Source: Paenibacillus caseinilyticus (GTDB lineage: Bacteria > Bacillota > Bacilli > Paenibacillales > NBRC-103111). Taken from it: 64,000 nucleotides of DNA. Positions 45,617 to 53,880 of this stretch are shown in pieces. The notes below the pieces were generated by a model, which saw only the letters and a list, made by a program, of their open reading frames with translations, was not told the DNA's origin and made no database searches. Numbering within the stretch: the stretch's first letter is position 1; each line of letters opens with the position of its first letter. The translations under genes and the position numbers were made by a program. The stretch covers positions 470,426 to 534,425 of the forward strand of contig NZ_JAQAGY010000003.1 of NCBI RefSeq assembly GCF_027533645.1, given 5' to 3'.

Positions 45617-46403
45617 GGGCCATCCTGCCCCTTCCCAGTATAATTTGCGGTACCCCGCTATCCGGATGCGGCAGCACATAGGGCCTTGTTCCGTATACCT
45701 CTTGTATTCCTTCCGGCTGCAGCACCTCAGCCGGCGTCCCCAGGCCCCGGATGCGCCCACCCTGCATCAGGAGCAGCCGGTCGCAGTATTGCGAGGCCAG
45801 ATTGAGATCGTGCAGCACAGAGACGACCGTCATGCCGCACTCCTCTTTCCACGCGGATATCCGGTCCATCATCTCGAGCTGGTAGCCGATATCGAGGAAG
45901 GTCGTCGGCTCGTCCAGCAGCAGCAACTTCGGCTCCTGGGCCAAAGCCCGGCCGAGAGCCACCCGCTGCCGTTCCCCCCCGCTCAGCGCATCGGCCGAGC
46001 GGTCCTGCAATTCTTCGAGCTTCAGCCAGGAGAGGATGCGTTCCACCAGATCCGTCCCGTCTTCTTTGTCGTCGCCGAGCCAGTTCTGATATGGATACCG
46101 CCCCATCTCCACGACTTCCCTCACGGTGAAGCCAAGCGGCGGCAGGGCATCCTGCGGAAGCACGGCAAGCAGCCGGGAGAGCTCCTTGCGGGAATACCCG
46201 CCCACGGGGCGGCCGTCCAGCTTCACGGATCCCCCGTCCGCCGGCTCCACACCCGAGAGCAGATGCAGCAGCGTCGATTTGCCGCTGCCGTTCGGACCTA
46301 AGATCCCCAGCCACTCCCCGGCATGTACCTCAAAACCGATCCCATCCAGCACCGTGCGGTTCCCGAACCGTTTGCCGAGCGCCTCCACGCCAATCGCGAT
46401 CAT
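45609..46403 (-). CDS. btuD: ABC transporter ATP-binding protein for corrinoids (BtuD-like)
   Basis: A 264-residue ATPase of the iron-siderophore/B12 importer class. Walker A GPNGSGKST, Q-loop LPQD, signature LSGGERQRVALGRALA, Walker B LLLLDEP and switch histidine VLHD are all present. AAGGAGG stands nine bases before the ATG. It follows the permease gene after a 110-base gap and overlaps cobT. The cobalamin riboswitch and cob gene partners point to vitamin B12 or cobinamide as the substrate rather than haem or siderophore. Confidence 0.92.
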   Translation of the reverse strand: MIAIGVEALGKRFGNRTVLDGIGFEVHAGEWLGILGPNGSGKSTLLHLLSGVEPADGGSVKLDGRPVGGYSRKELSRLLAVLPQDALPPLGFTVREVVEMGRYPYQNWLGDDKEDGTDLVERILSWLKLEELQDRSADALSGGERQRVALGRALAQEPKLLLLDEPTTFLDIGYQLEMMDRISAWKEECGMTVVSVLHDLNLASQYCDRLLLMQGGRIRGLGTPAEVLQPEGIQEVYGTRPYVLPHPDSGVPQIILGRGRMAHE

Positions 46404-46514
46404 TCCGCGCCCTCCTTCTGCGCTTCTATTAGGAAGCGTTGTCTGCCTATATCGGCCCCTATCAGTCACTGTATATGGATTCCCCTTCTGAACGGGCCGC
46501 CCCTGCTGCGTCCG

Positions 46515-47552
46515 CTACCCCCGCACCGCCTGCTTCCGCCGGCGGAGCAGGTAAGCGAAGAACGGAGCACCCAGGAACGCCGTCACGACGCCCAGCGGAA
46601 TCTCCGTGGGCGAGAGCAGCGTGCGGGCCAGCGTATCCGCCCAGAGCACGTAGACCGCCCCTCCGATCATAGAGAGCGGAAGCAGCAGCCGGTAATCCGG
46701 TCCGGCGAGCAGCCGCAGCAGATGCGGCACGAGCAGCCCGACGAAGGCCACGACGCCCGCCACAGAGACGGCTCCTGCCGTGATCAGGGTCGATGCGGCC
46801 AGTATGACGAGCTTCGTCCGCTCTACGTCGACGCCGAGATGCGCCGCCTGCCGCTCGCCCAGCGAGAACAAATTGAGCGCCCTCCCGTAAGCCAGGAGCA
46901 CAACGGACCCGACCACAAGATAAGGAATCAGGATCAACGCATAAGACCAGCCCCTCATCGTCAAACTGCCCATCATCCAGAACACAATCTCATTGACGAC
47001 CTCACCGGACATCGATACCAGGAAGGACACCCAGGCGCCCAGGAACGCCTGCATGACGACGCCTGCGAGGAGCACCGTTTCCATCCGCAGCCTGCCTTCC
47101 GTCCGGGCGAGCGCCAGCACCGCCCAGAGCGTCAAGCCTCCTGTTACAAAGGCAGCGGCAGGCACAGTCCACTCGCCGAGCAGCGCATACTGCAGACCGA
47201 AGAGGATCAGGAATGCGGCACCTACCGAGGCCCCCGAGGAGACGCCAAGCGTATAAGGATCGGCCAGAGGGTTGCGGAGCACCCCTTGGAACCCTGCGCC
47301 GGCCAGCGCCAACGCAGCTCCGACGAGACAGCCGAGCGCCATGCGGGGCAGCCTCACCTTCCAGATGATCTGTCCATGCGCGGTGCTCCACGGGAGCGGT
47401 GCACCGTCGCCGGCTCCGAACAACTCATGCAGCAGAATGCCCCATACATGGCGCAGCGGAACGTGAACCGTGCCGAGCGACAAGGCTGCGGTCGCCGACA
47501 GCAGCAAGACAAGCAGCGCCCCTCCGATCCACAGTCCCAGCCTGAGCTTCAT
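46515..47552 (-). CDS. btuC: ABC transporter permease for corrinoids (BtuC/FecCD type)
   Basis: A 345-residue polytopic permease with about ten membrane helices. It has the FecCD-family segments RLPRMALGCLVGAALALAG, FQGVLRNPLADPYTLGVSSG, the cytoplasmic coupling loop VAFVGLLVPHLLRLL, and the terminal GVVTAFLGAPFFAYLLRR. It starts directly after the btuF stop codon with no gap, so the two are co-translated. Together with BtuF and BtuD it imports corrinoids. Confidence 0.93.
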   Translation of the reverse strand: MKLRLGLWIGGALLVLLLSATAALSLGTVHVPLRHVWGILLHELFGAGDGAPLPWSTAHGQIIWKVRLPRMALGCLVGAALALAGAGFQGVLRNPLADPYTLGVSSGASVGAAFLILFGLQYALLGEWTVPAAAFVTGGLTLWAVLALARTEGRLRMETVLLAGVVMQAFLGAWVSFLVSMSGEVVNEIVFWMMGSLTMRGWSYALILIPYLVVGSVVLLAYGRALNLFSLGERQAAHLGVDVERTKLVILAASTLITAGAVSVAGVVAFVGLLVPHLLRLLAGPDYRLLLPLSMIGGAVYVLWADTLARTLLSPTEIPLGVVTAFLGAPFFAYLLRRRKQAVRG

Positions 47553-48557
47553 TTATTTCACCCGTTCCGGGTAGATGCCCTTGGCGATCTCCACGAGCCC
47601 CTCCGTAATGCGGGGGCCCGGACGGGAGGTCGTGTCTTTGTCGACGCCTGCCAGCTTGTTGTTCTTCACCGCTTCGATCTGCTCCCACCCGCTGCGGGAG
47701 CGGATGATTTCATCCAGCGTCTTGCCCGATTCGTCATCGAGCAGGTTCTTCGGATAGAGGATGACCTGCGGGTTGTCCGCAATGACCTTCTCCTCGTTGA
47801 TCTTCATGTAGCCCTTCTCTCCGGAGGCCACGTTGATTCCGCCCGAGATCGTAATGAGCTCGTCCAAGAACTCGCCGGAACCGACAGTCCACCCAGGGGA
47901 GAACTCCATCAGCACCCGGCGCTTCTCCTCCGGCTTCAAGTCCTTCACCGCATCCAACACCTGCTGCCGTTCCGCCTTCATCTTATCGACGACCCCCTGT
48001 GCCTGTTCCTGGCGGTCGAAGATTTGCCCCATGATCAGGATGTTCTTCATGACATCGTCGACCGTCTTCGGTTCTACCTTGAAGAGATTCACCTTCAGCC
48101 CGCGGAGCTTGTTCACCGCCTCGGTCTTCATCGACACGCCCGTCATGACCAGATCCGCCCCGGAGGCAACGAGCGCCTCCTCATTGGGCTTCACGATGCT
48201 GCCGAGCTTCGGTTTGCTCTTCGCCTCCTCGGGGTAATCGCAAAAATCCGACACCCCGACAATCCGGTCGCCCAGCCCCAGGGCGAACAGAATTTCCGTT
48301 TCGCTAGGCGAAGTAGAAGCCACATGCTCCGGCGCCTTCTCGAAGGTAAACTCCTGACCTGTGGCATCCTTCAATTTCAGCGGGTAAGCCGTCCGCTCCG
48401 CAGCAGCCCCCGGCTTGCCTGCCGGGCTCTCCGCCTTCGGAGGCTCCGCGAGCTCTCCCTGGCCCGGTACCGGCGCCTTATTGCCGCAAGCAGCCACTGT
48501 TCCCGCAAGTGCCACACTGAGCACGGTACCCAGCCATTTTTTTCTCCAAGCGTTCAT
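47553..48557 (-). CDS. btuF: Corrinoid-binding lipoprotein (BtuF-like)
   Basis: A 334-residue substrate-binding lipoprotein. The signal peptide ends in the lipobox VAAC (MNAWRKKWLG start, cysteine at about 24), followed by a Gly/Pro-rich linker and two lobes joined by a rigid helix, as in the FhuD/BtuF class. Motifs include ASTSPSETEILFALGLGDRIVG and EEALVASGADLVM. GGGAGTGA precedes the ATG at 48557. It is the first gene after the cobalamin riboswitch, supporting corrinoid capture outside the membrane. Confidence 0.92.
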   Translation of the reverse strand: MNAWRKKWLGTVLSVALAGTVAACGNKAPVPGQGELAEPPKAESPAGKPGAAAERTAYPLKLKDATGQEFTFEKAPEHVASTSPSETEILFALGLGDRIVGVSDFCDYPEEAKSKPKLGSIVKPNEEALVASGADLVMTGVSMKTEAVNKLRGLKVNLFKVEPKTVDDVMKNILIMGQIFDRQEQAQGVVDKMKAERQQVLDAVKDLKPEEKRRVLMEFSPGWTVGSGEFLDELITISGGINVASGEKGYMKINEEKVIADNPQVILYPKNLLDDESGKTLDEIIRSRSGWEQIEAVKNNKLAGVDKDTTSRPGPRITEGLVEIAKGIYPERVK

Positions 48558-48659
48558 AAGCTCACTCCCTATTCTTCTTCCTAATACAGATTCATACAGA
48601 GCCATACAGATCCAGCCTGCTCCACTGTCCATGTTCCACAGTCCATAGGTCTACACCGC

Positions 48660-48998
48660 AAAAAGCCCCCTGCCGCGGAGTCGCTCCGAGCAGAGGGCAG
48701 TCCTTAACGACCCGCCGGCCGGCCCTCTTCGTCCGCACGGGAACGAAGGAACCCGCAAGCGGGAGAAGGTCTGCCCTTTTTCCTCGAAAGGGCGACAAAC
48801 ACGTGAGGTCCGGGCAGGTTTCCTGACTGACGGGGCCTGACCAAGGTATGGTCAGGATGCTCCGCCTTCCCGCCCGCCTTGCGGCGCGCAGTGGCTTCCT
48901 GGAGCTTCCCCCGGGTGACAGTGGCGGGACCGTGCCGGATTCACACCGGCTTCCCTTTTAACCTGAGCGGCCTTCGACTTGGCTCCCAGGCACCCGGA
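48660..48998 (-). ncRNA. Cobalamin riboswitch controlling the btu-cob operon
   Basis: The aptamer runs on the minus strand from about 48998 to 48806. It includes the paired GGGAAGCCGGTG..AATCCGGCACGG core, the B12 box GCCACTG (48924-48918), and the late AGTCAGGAAACCTGCC element. A terminator (GCCCTCTGC with GCAGGGGGC, then TTTTT, 48699-48660) lies just before btuF. Adenosylcobalamin should cause premature termination and shut off both import and synthesis. Confidence 0.94.
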
Positions 48999-49075
48999 CT
49001 GCTGTCGGCTGCCGGCAGCAGCAGCCGTTTTCACTACATTTCAGTTATATTGCCCTGTTCCTGCATGCTCACCTG

Positions 49076-49597
49076 TTACTTCACGGCGATCTGCTTCATG
49101 ACCTGTTTTGCCTTCTCTTTGTCCGGCGCATTGACCGGCACGAACGCATAGAGATCCTTGCCGTTCAGGTTCAGCTCCTTGAACCACGCCGATTCCTCCA
49201 GCGGAATCACGTACAGGTGCTTCTCTTTCTTCCCGTTCTCCTCCAACTCGAAGACGCCGCTTGGGTAATCTTCCGGCTTCGCCACGTCATCCAGAGGAAT
49301 GAAGGCCTGCTGGTTCTTCAACGCCTCGAGCTGGTCGCCGGGCAGCACATGAATGCCGTGATCCCCCGCCGCGATCTCGACGATCATCTTCTCCATACTG
49401 AACACCGGCGTGGCCAGCACTTGAACCGTCGGCGCCGTTCCGAGCTTTGCTTGAAGCGAACCCTGCAGCTTGTCCCCCACATCGCTCGGAATGCCTTTGG
49501 ATGACATCATGAATATCGTTACGTCCGCTTTCGGCCCTCCGCCGCATCCAGCCAGTACGACCAGCAGCAGCAGCCCTAGCAACCACTTTCCCTTCAT
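49076..49597 (-). CDS. Hypothetical lipoprotein
   Basis: A 173-residue exported lipoprotein with a short signal peptide and lipobox LAGC (MKGKWLLGLLLLVVLAGCGG). I do not recognise the mature domain. It contains VTIFMMSSKGIPSDVGDKLQ and IVEIAAGDHGIHVLPGDQLE, a mixed alpha/beta pattern possibly related to small Paenibacillus lipoproteins. The ATG at 49597, 10 bases after GGGAG, is preferred over one three codons upstream. It lies immediately upstream of the cobalamin riboswitch on the same strand, but probably belongs to a separate transcript. Confidence 0.8.
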   Translation of the reverse strand: MKGKWLLGLLLLVVLAGCGGGPKADVTIFMMSSKGIPSDVGDKLQGSLQAKLGTAPTVQVLATPVFSMEKMIVEIAAGDHGIHVLPGDQLEALKNQQAFIPLDDVAKPEDYPSGVFELEENGKKEKHLYVIPLEESAWFKELNLNGKDLYAFVPVNAPDKEKAKQVMKQIAVK

Positions 49598-49734
49598 GCC
49601 CTTCATGCTCCCTTCGCTATAGCGCCGCGCCCCTCTAATCCTCGCTCTTCTATCATGCTATCTTATCACACCGGGGAGGAGGCTTTCAAAGCTTTCTTCC
49701 CTGCCGCTGCGCCGTCTGCCGAGCCGGCGGAACG

Positions 49735-49769
49735 CAAAAAAGAAGCCGGTCGATCAAGACCGGCTTCTT
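49735..49769 (-). terminator. Terminator overlapping the end of the Spo0E-like gene
   Basis: AAGAAGCCGGTC pairs with GACCGGCTTCTT, with six T residues on the minus strand. The upstream arm is formed by the last codons and the stop codon falls in the loop. Confidence 0.88.
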
Positions 49770-50023
49770 CGCAAACCCTGCATATATTCATTGATCTTAA
49801 TATCCAGCTCCATGCTGATCTCGACGACTCGGGAGGACGTAAGGCTGTTTCCGCTTTGAACAAGCTGCTCCATCTCCTGCCTCAGCCGGTAAATATCATC
49901 TTCCAGCGTGGAAGCAGCAGAGACCCGTTTCCGTTTGCCAAAGATCCACTTGGATTTCTGCTCGCTCTCGCGTATCCAATCGAGATTCAAGTTCTGCCGA
50001 AGTTGATATTCCGGAAAAGCCAT
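49754..50023 (-). CDS. Spo0E-family aspartyl phosphatase
   Basis: A small 89-residue protein. The region from about residue 44 to 82 (DIYRLRQEMEQLVQSGNSL through VVEISMELDIKINEYM) matches the Spo0E helical hairpin, with SMELD in place of the typical SQELD motif. Spo0E-type proteins dephosphorylate Spo0A~P and restrain sporulation. The N-terminal 40 residues are an extension not found in the smallest members. GGGAGGGATAAGGA precedes the ATG. A TGTCGAA heptamer resembling a Spo0A box lies about 125 bases upstream. Confidence 0.85.
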   Translation of the reverse strand: MAFPEYQLRQNLNLDWIRESEQKSKWIFGKRKRVSAASTLEDDIYRLRQEMEQLVQSGNSLTSSRVVEISMELDIKINEYMQGLRRSRS

Positions 50024-50155
50024 TCCTTATCCCTCCCAACCCTATAGTATCTTAGTCCTTAGACGGATAGTTCCATAAATTATTAATATACAAAACTTCC
50101 ATACTTCTAAGATACCAGTTATTGGGGAATTTGAAAATGACTTTTTTTGTCGAAA

Positions 50156-51358
50156 TTAGAGATTTTTCATAAATTTTCCTATTCTTTCGATCGCTTCGAG
50201 CAGTTGGGAGACCGAATAAGCATAAGAGCAGCGCACAAAACCGTCTCCGCCGATGCCAAATACGTGTCCCGGCACGACTGCGACCTTGGCCTCAAACAAG
50301 CAGCGCTCCGCAAATTCCGCCGAACTGAGCCCGGTGGACTGGATGGACGGGAAAGCGTAGAACGCGCCCTGGGGCTCATGGCACTGCAGGCCGATCTCGC
50401 GGAACCCTTGAACGACAAGTCGCCGGCGCTGGTTGTACGATTCTACCATGCGGTCCTTCTCTTCCATTCCGTTCCTCAATGCTTCCAGAGCGGCCACCTG
50501 TCCCATGGAAGGTGCGCACATGACCGTATATTGATGAATCTTGGTCATCGCGGAGATCAGGTCCCGGTGTCCGCAGGCATAGCCCATACGCCAGCCCGTC
50601 ATGGCGAAGGCCTTGGAGAATCCGCTCACGAGAATCGTCCGGTCCCGCATGCCCGGTATGGCGGCAAACGACACGTGTTTCTGGTCGTAGGTCAGTTCCG
50701 CATAGATTTCGTCGGAAATGACGATCAGGTCGTGCTCTTCGACGAGCCTTGCAATCGGCAGCCAATCCTCGTAGGTCATAATGCCCCCGGTCGGATTGCT
50801 CGGATAGCTCAGGATCAGGATCTTAGAGCGCGGCGTGATCGCTTTCTTCAGCGAATCGGCCGTAAGCTTGAACTGGTCCTTGGCGAACGTCTCGATTCCT
50901 ACGGGAACCCCGCCGCTAATCTGCGTTATCGGATTGTAGGACACGTAGCACGGCTCGGGGATCAGGATCTCGTCACCCGGCGTGACGAGGGCGCGGAGCG
51001 CCAGATCGATCGCTTCGCTGCCGCCCACCGTCACGAGCACTTCGTCCGACGGCTCATAAGGGGTCTGGAACGATCCGTACAGATACTCGGCGATCGCTTC
51101 ACGCAGTTCGGGCATGCCGGAGTTCGGCGTATACTTGGTATTGCCCCGCTCGAGCGAGTAGACGCTCGCTTCCCTCACATGCCAAGGCGTGCTGAAATCC
51201 GGCTCCCCGACGCCAAGCGATATGATGTCCTTACGGCCGCTGGCAAGGTCGAAGAACTTGCGGATGCCCGAAGGCGGAATATTGCGGACGAGCGGCGCCA
51301 GATAGCCGTCCATCGACTTGGTCTGGGGTACTCCCGTTTGCTCTTTCGGCTCAATCAT
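50156..51358 (-). CDS. alaT: Alanine-type aminotransferase (AlaT/YugH)
   Basis: A PLP-dependent class I aminotransferase of 400 residues, with GVGEPDFSTPWHVRE, TPNSGMPELREAIAEYL, SYPSNPTGGIM, ISDEIYAELTYD and the PLP lysine in GFSKAFAMTGWRMGYA. Its partnership with an Lrp-family regulator starting 13 bases upstream reproduces the yugG-yugH (alaR-alaT) pair of Bacillus subtilis, where it is thought to interconvert alanine and pyruvate. Substrate assignment rests on this context. Confidence 0.88.
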   Translation of the reverse strand: MIEPKEQTGVPQTKSMDGYLAPLVRNIPPSGIRKFFDLASGRKDIISLGVGEPDFSTPWHVREASVYSLERGNTKYTPNSGMPELREAIAEYLYGSFQTPYEPSDEVLVTVGGSEAIDLALRALVTPGDEILIPEPCYVSYNPITQISGGVPVGIETFAKDQFKLTADSLKKAITPRSKILILSYPSNPTGGIMTYEDWLPIARLVEEHDLIVISDEIYAELTYDQKHVSFAAIPGMRDRTILVSGFSKAFAMTGWRMGYACGHRDLISAMTKIHQYTVMCAPSMGQVAALEALRNGMEEKDRMVESYNQRRRLVVQGFREIGLQCHEPQGAFYAFPSIQSTGLSSAEFAERCLFEAKVAVVPGHVFGIGGDGFVRCSYAYSVSQLLEAIERIGKFMKNL

Positions 51359-51371
51359 CGTCCATCTTCCT

Positions 51372-51863
51372 TTACGGCGAGATTAACAGTCTGCGGTCAT
51401 CCTCGTGATCTTCGAATGTGATGCCGTCCTGCTTGTATTTTTTGAGAATAAAATGCGTCTTCGTCGACAATACGCGGTCAATCGGCGACAGCTTGTTGGA
51501 TACGAAGGACGCCACTTCTTTGAGTGTCTTGCCTTCGATCTCGACGAGCAGATCGTACGCACCTGACATCAAATAGACCGACTTCACTTCCGGATATAAG
51601 TAAATGCGCTCGGCGATGGCATCGAAGCCGCGGCCGCGCTCAGGAGTAATCTGCACTTCGATCAGCGCCGTGACCTTCTCGCTGTCGACTTTTGCCCAGT
51701 TGACGATGGTCGCGTACTTCACGATCACGTTCTCTTCTTCCAGCTCGCGTATCGCTTGGGCCACTTCTGCCTCAGGCGCGGCGAGCATTGTCGCGATCAG
51801 CGCCGGGCTGCGGCGGGCATCTTCTTTCAACAACTCGATGATTTTCATCTTGAATTGTTCCAT
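51372..51863 (-). CDS. alaR: Lrp/AsnC-family regulator (AlaR/YugG)
   Basis: A 163-residue feast/famine regulator. It has an N-terminal winged helix (LKEDARRSPALIATMLAAPE and AQAIRELEEENVIVKYATIV) and a C-terminal RAM ligand-binding domain (VKSVYLMSGAYDLLVEIEG). It is the first gene of the pair with the aminotransferase and probably activates it in response to an amino acid such as alanine. The frame and start (GGAGGATCC upstream of the ATG) are clear. The region 51864-52190 beyond it holds only a terminator and its promoter. Confidence 0.92.
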   Translation of the reverse strand: MEQFKMKIIELLKEDARRSPALIATMLAAPEAEVAQAIRELEEENVIVKYATIVNWAKVDSEKVTALIEVQITPERGRGFDAIAERIYLYPEVKSVYLMSGAYDLLVEIEGKTLKEVASFVSNKLSPIDRVLSTKTHFILKKYKQDGITFEDHEDDRRLLISP

Positions 51864-52059
51864 GGGCTAAGGATCCTCCTACGGCGTTCAGGTTCATGAC
51901 GGGCTCTTCACCCGGCAAAAGGTTATTTCTCCATATTACACCTACGCCGCACCATTTGGCAAAGTAAAAATAACCCGGCCCCGCCTGGCTCCGCGGGTCC
52001 CAGACCGCCTCGCGCCCCCTGCTTCGGAGCGGATTCGCGGGCAGCCTATGGCGGCACGC

Positions 52060-52095
52060 AAAAAGAGCAGTCCGGCCCTGGCGGGGAGGCTGCTC
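52060..52095 (-). terminator. Terminator of the GNAT-like gene
   Basis: GAGCAG (52065-52070) pairs with CTGCTC (52090-52095); five T residues follow on the minus strand. Confidence 0.75.
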
Positions 52096-52190
52096 ATATC
52101 CCTATGGAGTGAAGTTAAAGTTGTATGCTTGCTTGGTGTTCCTCAAGCAATGCCGGCCTCGGCCATGCGGACCGCCCGCGTCAGCAGGAC

Positions 52191-52475
52191 TCAGCGGCAG
52201 ATCCGGCGGGCAGAGAGAAGCTTGCGCATGCTCGACTCAATCTCCCGGCCCGTGTAGCTCGGAAGCAGTGTGCATTCGAAACCGCCGGCATCCGCGCCGC
52301 TGTCCACCAACCGGCCGATCCCGATCAGCCGTCCGCTGTCGTAAGCGGATATCACCTTGCCGCCGTCCGCAGGATGTTCCTGCAGCTGCGGGCAGCCCGC
52401 TTCACGGGCGAGGTCATCCATCAGCCGGAGCAGCTGCGCTTCTTCCGGCCGTTCGTTATGCAGTGCGATCTTCAT
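52191..52475 (-). CDS. Short GNAT-like acetyltransferase protein
   Basis: A 94-residue protein with GNAT features: SAYDSGRLIGIGRLVDSG on the central strands and LLPSYTGREIESSMRKLL where the acetyl-CoA binding loop and helix would be. It is shorter than a full GNAT domain (about 140 residues), lacking the C-terminal strands, so it may be truncated, inactive or a minimal subfamily member. The ATG at 52475 follows GGAAGGG; the upstream frame to 52532 looks untranslated. Confidence 0.65.
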   Translation of the reverse strand: MKIALHNERPEEAQLLRLMDDLAREAGCPQLQEHPADGGKVISAYDSGRLIGIGRLVDSGADAGGFECTLLPSYTGREIESSMRKLLSARRICR

Positions 52476-52622
52476 CAACAAGTCCCTTCCTCTCATTCGG
52501 ATCCTTACTTCCCTATATTCATTATTATACACTTAAATGAATAATTATGCAACGAATTCCTCTTTGCGGGTTCCCCGTTATGGTTCATCTGCCTTATGTT
52601 CAAGCCGTGAGCCATTGATCCT

Positions 52623-52648
52623 GCGAACCGTTAGCGCCGTTCCCTATT
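52623..52648. repeat. Second copy of a short dispersed sequence
   Basis: GCGAACCGTTAGCGCCGTTC and the following CCTATT match the segment at 29874-29899 with five differences over 26 bases, in intergenic DNA (52476-52779) otherwise empty apart from the cysK terminator. Confidence 0.4.
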
Positions 52649-52690
52649 ATTTCTATTCGTTCTCCCGCCACCCCGTGCTTCCAAATAATG

Positions 52691-52721
52691 AAAGAAGCCT
52701 GCCCCAAAACAGGCCGGCTTC
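52691..52721 (-). terminator. Terminator of cysK
   Basis: GAAGCCTG-rich arm (52694) pairs with the CAGGCCGGCTTC arm; three T residues follow on the minus strand. Confidence 0.7.
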
Positions 52722-52779
52722 ATGGGAGCCATGCTATGCATCAGCTTCCGGTCAAAACATTCCGATCAAATAATTCCGG

Positions 52780-53688
52780 TCAAAAAATGTCCATACTCAA
52801 ATAACGCTCCCCCGTATCGGGAGCAATGCAGAGAACGCGCTTGCCGGGGCCCAGCTTCAGGGCTACCTGCATTCCGGTCCATACCGTCGCTCCCGCGGAC
52901 GGGCCAACGAGAATCCCTTCGAGCCTGGCGAGGTCCCGTGTCGTCCGAAGGGCGTCCTCATCCGCTACCTGGACAATCACGTCGTAGACTTCCGTATTCA
53001 AGATCGCGGGAACGAAGCCGGGGCTCGTGCCGACCAGCTTGTGGGGGCCGGGCTGTCCGCCGGACAACACCGGCGAGCCCTTCGGCTCAACCACATAAAT
53101 GCCGAGGTCCGGCAGCTTCCCGCGCAGGACTTCGCCCGTTCCCGTGATCGTCCCCCCTGTCCCGGAGGAGGCGACGAAGGCATCGAGCCGGCCTTCCATC
53201 TGCTCCAGAATTTCGAGAGCCGTCGTGACCCGGTGAATATCCGGGTTCGCCGGATTCTCGAACTGCTGCGGGATGAAGGAATGCGGAATCGCCGCCTGCA
53301 GCTCCTGCGCCTTACGGATCGCTCCCGGCATCCGCTCCGCCGCCGGCGTCAGCACGACTTCGGCGCCATAAGCTTTGAGCAGATTGATACGTTCTTTGGT
53401 CATGTTATCCGGCATGATCAAGATGGCTTTGTAGCCTTTGGCCGCCGCATTCATCGCCAGGCCGATCCCCGTATTGCCGCTGGTCGGTTCGATGATCGTC
53501 GCCCCCGGCAGGAGCCGGCCGTCCTTCTCCGCCTCGGCGATCAAGTTATACGCGGCGCGGTCCTTGACGCTCCCGCTCGGATTGAAATACTCCAGCTTCA
53601 CGTAGAGCTCGGCGGCCTCGCCGCCCAGCAGGCGGTTAATCCGCACAGCCGGCGTATCCCCGATAAGCTCGGTAATGCTGCTTACCAT
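52780..53688 (-). CDS. cysK: Cysteine synthase (O-acetylserine sulfhydrylase)
   Basis: A PLP enzyme of 302 residues making cysteine from O-acetylserine and sulfide. It shows ITELIGDTPAV, the PLP lysine in NPSGSVKDRAA, EPTSGNTGIGLA, the SGTGGTITG phosphate loop and GILVGPSAGA. The ATG at 53688 gives the typical N-terminus; one at 53709 stands directly against a GAGGAG site and cannot use it, so the real start is uncertain. The sequence GQPGPHKLVG replaces the common GxxGPHKIQG loop. Not part of an operon. Confidence 0.92.
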   Translation of the reverse strand: MVSSITELIGDTPAVRINRLLGGEAAELYVKLEYFNPSGSVKDRAAYNLIAEAEKDGRLLPGATIIEPTSGNTGIGLAMNAAAKGYKAILIMPDNMTKERINLLKAYGAEVVLTPAAERMPGAIRKAQELQAAIPHSFIPQQFENPANPDIHRVTTALEILEQMEGRLDAFVASSGTGGTITGTGEVLRGKLPDLGIYVVEPKGSPVLSGGQPGPHKLVGTSPGFVPAILNTEVYDVIVQVADEDALRTTRDLARLEGILVGPSAGATVWTGMQVALKLGPGKRVLCIAPDTGERYLSMDIF

Positions 53689-53836
53689 TCTTCTGCTCTT
53701 CGTACCCATCTCCTCACGATCCTTCCGTATCCTGAGCCCTTCTGCCGGACTTTTCTCGCACGCTTATAGGCTTCTTTCCCCTCATTGTAGTATGGGCTCC
53801 TGGATTGTCAAGCGGAGGGGTCTGCGCGCAAGACAA

Positions 53837-53868
53837 GACGGGCCGCCTCTTGGCAGGAACGGCCCGTC
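53837..53868 (-). terminator. Terminator of the MFS transporter gene
   Basis: GACGGGCC pairs perfectly with GGCCCGTC just after the stop codon; a short T-rich stretch follows on the minus strand. Confidence 0.7.
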
Positions 53869-53880
53869 ATTTCCCTGATG

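Noticed and set aside
46323..48584. A 753-codon plus-strand frame opposite the btu genes.
   Set aside because: Rich in Gln, His and Arg with no domain; it is a shadow of btuD, btuC and btuF.
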